Assembly (NCBI RefSeq): GCF_001556105.1
Contig: NZ_LSIF01000065.1
Span: 62,001 to 126,000, forward strand
DNA length: 64,000 bases
Source: Pseudoxanthomonas mexicana
GTDB lineage: Bacteria; Pseudomonadota; Gammaproteobacteria; Xanthomonadales; Xanthomonadaceae
Reading direction: 5' to 3'
The notes under the pieces: generated by a model
The model's input: only the letters and a program-made list of their open reading frames with translations
What the model was told of the DNA's origin: nothing
The model's database searches: none
Translations under genes and position numbers: made by a program
Shown: positions 61,526 to 64,000 of the stretch, piece after piece
Position numbering within the stretch: the stretch's first letter is position 1
How the letters are laid out: every line of letters begins with the position of its first letter

Positions 61526-61701
61526 ATCATCGCTGGAGCCACAAGGTCATCGAAGTCCCGTACAGGATGTTCGCCGGCAAGCTCACCGACCGCATCCAGC
61601 AGGATCTGGACAGGATGAGTGCGCAGGGCTGGGAACTGGTCAGCACGCTCTTCATCGAACACGAGGTTTCGGTGCGCCTGTTTTTCAAGAAGCCCGCCTG
61701 A
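61522..61701 (+). CDS. DUF4177 domain protein
   Basis: A 59-residue protein beginning MNHRWSHKVIEVPYRMFAG. The ending DRMSAQGWELVSTLFIEHEVSVRLFFKKP is the DUF4177 pattern (core motif GWELV). ATG 61522 overlaps the ribbon-helix-helix stop (ATGA), so it is translationally coupled as the last gene of the compact operon. The function of the family is unknown. Confidence 0.85.
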   Translation: MNHRWSHKVIEVPYRMFAGKLTDRIQQDLDRMSAQGWELVSTLFIEHEVSVRLFFKKPA

Positions 61702-61711
61702 GACTCGGCCG

Positions 61712-62512
61712 ATGGCGGGACTCATCAAGCGGATCAAGCGCGTCTGGATCACGCTGGGACTGGCGGCCACGGCCGTGTTCATCCTCTGGTGTCTGGTCGC
61801 CTACCGTGCGAACGCGGACGGCTTAAGCGCGTCGCTGCCTGATGATCGCGTCGACGTTGTGCATGGCAATGATCGCTGGGTGTTTGAGCCACGCGCCTCG
61901 CCCACACGCACGGTCGGGCTGCTGTTCTTTTCCGGCGCGCTGGTCGACCCGCGCGCCTATGCCCGGCTGGCACGCCATGCGGCCGACGCAGGCTATCCCG
62001 TCGCCGTGGTCGAATTGCCGCGACGCGGTGCGCTTGGCGGCGCCGAAGGATCACCCGTCCTGCAGCGCGGCCGCAACGCCATGGCGGCCATGCCTGAGGT
62101 GCATTGCTGGGTCATCGGCGGACATTCCCGTGGTGGCGAGGTGGCATCGCGTTACGTCCTCGCCCATCCCGACGGCGTCGCGGCCCTGTTGCTCGTCGGC
62201 ACCTCGCACCCGCGTGACGTGGACCTGTCCGCGCTGACACTGCCCGTCACCAAACTCGTGGCGGACCGCGATGGCCTGGCCACGCCCGAGCGGGTCGCAC
62301 GCAACCGTCACCTGCTGCCACCGGCAACGCATTGGGTCGAGATCGCCGGCGGCAACCATTCGCAGTTCGGCGACTATGGGTTCCAACCCGGGGATGGGTT
62401 CGCCCGCGTGCCGCGACAGACCCAATGGCAGCGGCTGGCCGATGAGACCCGGCGGCTATTGGACGACACGGCCGCCACCCCGGCCTGCACACCTTCCATC
62501 GAGGCATCGTAG
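61712..62512 (+). CDS. Membrane-anchored alpha/beta hydrolase
   Basis: A 266-residue protein with an N-terminal anchor helix (about 12-31, WITLGLAATAVFILWCLVAY). The hydrolase core has the oxyanion region LLFFSGALVDPRAYARLARHAADAGYPVAVVELPR and the nucleophile Ser in WVIGGHSRGGEVASRYVLAHP. The acid is probably Asp in KLVADRDGLATPE and the base His in EIAGGNHSQFGDYG. The ending DYGFQPGDG is typical of the COG-level YqhA-like esterases. Its ATG is 11 bases after the DUF4177 stop, so it may still belong to the operon. The substrate is unknown. Confidence 0.87.
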   Translation: MAGLIKRIKRVWITLGLAATAVFILWCLVAYRANADGLSASLPDDRVDVVHGNDRWVFEPRASPTRTVGLLFFSGALVDPRAYARLARHAADAGYPVAVVELPRRGALGGAEGSPVLQRGRNAMAAMPEVHCWVIGGHSRGGEVASRYVLAHPDGVAALLLVGTSHPRDVDLSALTLPVTKLVADRDGLATPERVARNRHLLPPATHWVEIAGGNHSQFGDYGFQPGDGFARVPRQTQWQRLADETRRLLDDTAATPACTPSIEAS

Positions 62513-62519
62513 GAGCGCC

Positions 62520-63065
62520 ATGCAGCAGAAACAGGAATTCGACCTCGCGCCATTGCCCAGCCACACCGTCTGGTGGTTGTGGCTGCCGATGCTGCTTGCG
62601 ACAGGCGGTGTCATCCTGGCGATGACGGTAGGCTCGCGCACGGCACCATCATTGGCCGCGTGGCTCGCGGTGCCGTTCGTGCTCGCAATCGGTACCGTGT
62701 TGACCCTCGCCCTGCGACGCCGCCGGATCGTACTGGACAACCGTGAGCTGCAGGTGCTCGCAACGTTCTATACGAAAAAACTGTCGGTGGAAGCGATCGA
62801 CCTCGGCAAGGCACGCGTGTTGAGCCTGGAGGAGCACACCGATCTTGCGCCGATGCTGAAGACCAACGGTTTCAGCCTGCCGGGCTTCAAGGCGGGCCAC
62901 TTTCGACTGCGCAACCTGGGCAAGGCGTTCTGCCTCGTCACCGATCGCACCCGCGTACTCACCCTGCCCTTGCGCGATGGCGGGCTGGTGCTGCTGAGTC
63001 CGGCACGTCCCGCCGACGTCCTGGCTCGACTGCGCGAACTGGCGGTCGCCACGCCGCATCGCTAA
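62520..63065 (+). CDS. PH-like membrane protein
   Basis: A 181-residue protein with two hydrophobic helices (about 17-37 VWWLWLPMLLATGGVILAMTV and 45-66 LAAWLAVPFVLAIGTVLTLALR). A soluble domain follows (RRRIVLDNRELQVLATFYTKKLSVEAIDLGKARVLSLEEHTDLAPMLKTNGFSLPGFKAGHFRLRNLGKAFCLVTDRTRVLTLPLRDGGLVLLSP) with the strand order of bacterial PH domains. The function is not known. GGAG stands upstream; it starts 8 bases after the hydrolase stop, so it is in the same transcript. Confidence 0.75.
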   Translation: MQQKQEFDLAPLPSHTVWWLWLPMLLATGGVILAMTVGSRTAPSLAAWLAVPFVLAIGTVLTLALRRRRIVLDNRELQVLATFYTKKLSVEAIDLGKARVLSLEEHTDLAPMLKTNGFSLPGFKAGHFRLRNLGKAFCLVTDRTRVLTLPLRDGGLVLLSPARPADVLARLRELAVATPHR

Positions 63066-63074
63066 GCTGCGGGC

Positions 63075-63902
63075 ATGCGCCGCCTGCCCGCCCGAGCCCT
63101 GAAGACACTGCTGCTCAACACCGCGCAGATCGAACTGTGGCCCGCCGATGTATTGCGCGTGCGCAGCAATGCCGATGCACGCGCGCTTGCCGGCTCGCAT
63201 ACGGTCCTGCGCCGCAAGCAGGATGGCCGTTACCTCGCGGCCGTGTCGGCGCACGCGATTCACCCACTCGTACCTGGCCTGTCACGCGAACCCGGGATCG
63301 ATGACGCGTGGGATGCGCTGGATCGGCTCGAGGGCGCCACCCGCGGCTTCGATGCGGAAGCGCAAGGCACGTTGCCATTGCACGCATTGCAGGAGCGACT
63401 GGACGAACTCGGGCTGGACGACACGTACGGCGAGCGCAGCGGCCTGGCACTGGTCGCCGAGCCGGCCGCGCTGGCGTTCGCCGGACGCGACCGCTATCGC
63501 AGGCCGTTGTGGCTGACCTCCGCTGCCGCACGCGCCTGGCTTGTCATGCAGCGCGCGGCTTACAGGGAAGGCATCGTCCTTGAAGCGATCTCCGGCTACC
63601 GCAGCCACGACTATCAGCTCGGCATCTTTACCCGCAAGCTGGCGCGCGGGCAGACGGTCGAAGAGATCCTCACCGTCAACGCCGCGCCCGGCTACAGCGA
63701 ACATCATGGCGGACGTGCGCTCGATATCGGCACGCCGGGCGAGCCACCAGCCGAAGAATCATTCGAAAAAACGAAGGCCTTCGCATGGCTCACCCGCCAT
63801 GCCATCGATTTCGGCTTCGTCATGAGTTACCCGCGCGACAATCCACACGGCATCGTTTACGAGCCGTGGCACTGGCGGTTCGGACGGACAACCCTTGCTT
63901 GA
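63075..63902 (+). CDS. M15-family D-alanyl-D-alanine carboxypeptidase (VanY-like)
   Basis: A 275-residue protein. The peptidase domain (about 140-275) has the zinc motifs APGYSEHHGGRALDIGTPGE (SxHxxGxAxD form) and IVYEPWHWRFG (catalytic Glu and third His). AISGYRSHDYQLGIFTRKL is typical of VanY. It trims the terminal D-Ala from peptidoglycan stems. There is no clear signal peptide at the N-terminus (MRRLPARALKTLLLNTAQIELW), so location is uncertain. It begins 9 bases after the PH-like gene. Confidence 0.88.
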   Translation: MRRLPARALKTLLLNTAQIELWPADVLRVRSNADARALAGSHTVLRRKQDGRYLAAVSAHAIHPLVPGLSREPGIDDAWDALDRLEGATRGFDAEAQGTLPLHALQERLDELGLDDTYGERSGLALVAEPAALAFAGRDRYRRPLWLTSAAARAWLVMQRAAYREGIVLEAISGYRSHDYQLGIFTRKLARGQTVEEILTVNAAPGYSEHHGGRALDIGTPGEPPAEESFEKTKAFAWLTRHAIDFGFVMSYPRDNPHGIVYEPWHWRFGRTTLA

Positions 63903-63946
63903 CGGCGCGGTCGCGACGAAGCCACGCTTGGCCCGGGGAACTTTGA

Positions 63947-64000
63947 ATGGCGACTACGCAGCTCAGGCTGCGGCGTTACGCTGTTCCTTTCGCGCTTGAA
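63947..64000 (+). CDS. Possible start of an unidentified gene (cut by window end)
   Basis: An ATG at 63947 with GGGGAA eight bases upstream opens a frame reading MATTQLRLRRYAVPFALE to the window edge. The start LRLRRYAVPFALE would suit an enolase-superfamily protein such as O-succinylbenzoate synthase, but 18 residues cannot decide it. It might be spurious. Confidence 0.25.
   Translation, partial: MATTQLRLRRYAVPFALE

Noticed and set aside
63902..64000. Possible tmRNA segment (stretch resembling a NGDYAAQAA tag)
   Set aside because: No tmRNA 5' end or TCGACGG core is seen and the tag-like frame lacks a stop in place; a partial protein start fits as well.

Overview
The window is GC-rich (roughly two-thirds G+C), gene-dense DNA from a gammaproteobacterium that looks like a member of the Xanthomonadaceae (Lysobacteraceae), most likely near Pseudoxanthomonas, Stenotrophomonas or Xanthomonas. 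This rests on the creB-creC-creD block, the style of the Mfd, RlmKL, Bpt and PurT proteins, and the intergenic palindromes of types common in this family. It is inference: there is no rRNA gene or other decisive marker. I see no tRNA, rRNA, prophage, IS element or CRISPR array.

Layout. 0-8.5 kb: a carbon-nitrogen hydrolase cut by the window edge, an overlapping acetyltransferase, the remnant of a metallo-beta-lactamase-fold gene, the creBC two-component system with its target creD, then rlmJ, a DUF808 membrane protein, another acetyltransferase and a DUF4242 protein. 8.6-18.5 kb: mfd, which carries an in-frame palindromic repeat, then an HD-GYP protein, a phospholipase-D-like protein, a histidine phosphatase, two pirins, an aquaporin and a small secreted protein. 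18.6-43.0 kb: a large polyamine and omega-amino-acid catabolic region. 43.0-59.9 kb: mixed housekeeping and signalling genes. These are a serine hydrolase, a CheY/CheX-like pair, rlmKL, a MOSC protein, an amidase, tesB, a membrane-anchored ECF sigma factor, a seven-EF-hand protein, PAP2, bpt, a lipoprotein, an EEP-family lipoprotein, a HEAT-repeat protein and purT. 59.97-61.7 kb: a compact operon of five small genes around an SPFH protein and a ribbon-helix-helix regulator. 61.7-64.0 kb: a hydrolase, a PH-like membrane protein and an M15 peptidase.

The polyamine region is the main functional unit. A minus-strand series (puuD, puuA, spuC, two potF paralogues, potG, potH, potI, then a succinate-semialdehyde dehydrogenase) diverges from a plus-strand operon (a second puuA-like gene, a small secreted protein, puuB). 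A few kilobases on, puuR-puuC diverge from bauA-ald-mmsA. Together they encode uptake, gamma-glutamylation, oxidation, dehydrogenation and hydrolysis to GABA, then transamination and oxidation to succinate. A second route takes beta-alanine to acetyl-CoA, with alanine dehydrogenase placed to recycle the alanine made by the pyruvate-dependent transaminases. A TGTAAA-containing motif recurs in the three control regions and is a candidate PuuR operator.

The best regulatory signals read from sequence are a near-consensus cre-tag upstream of creD, a perfect FNR box at class II spacing upstream of bacteriohemerythrin, and a tandem 11-bp-spaced ATTGATATC repeat inside the promoter of the SPFH/ribbon-helix-helix operon. 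That small operon and the Mfd repeat insertion are the observations most worth following up.
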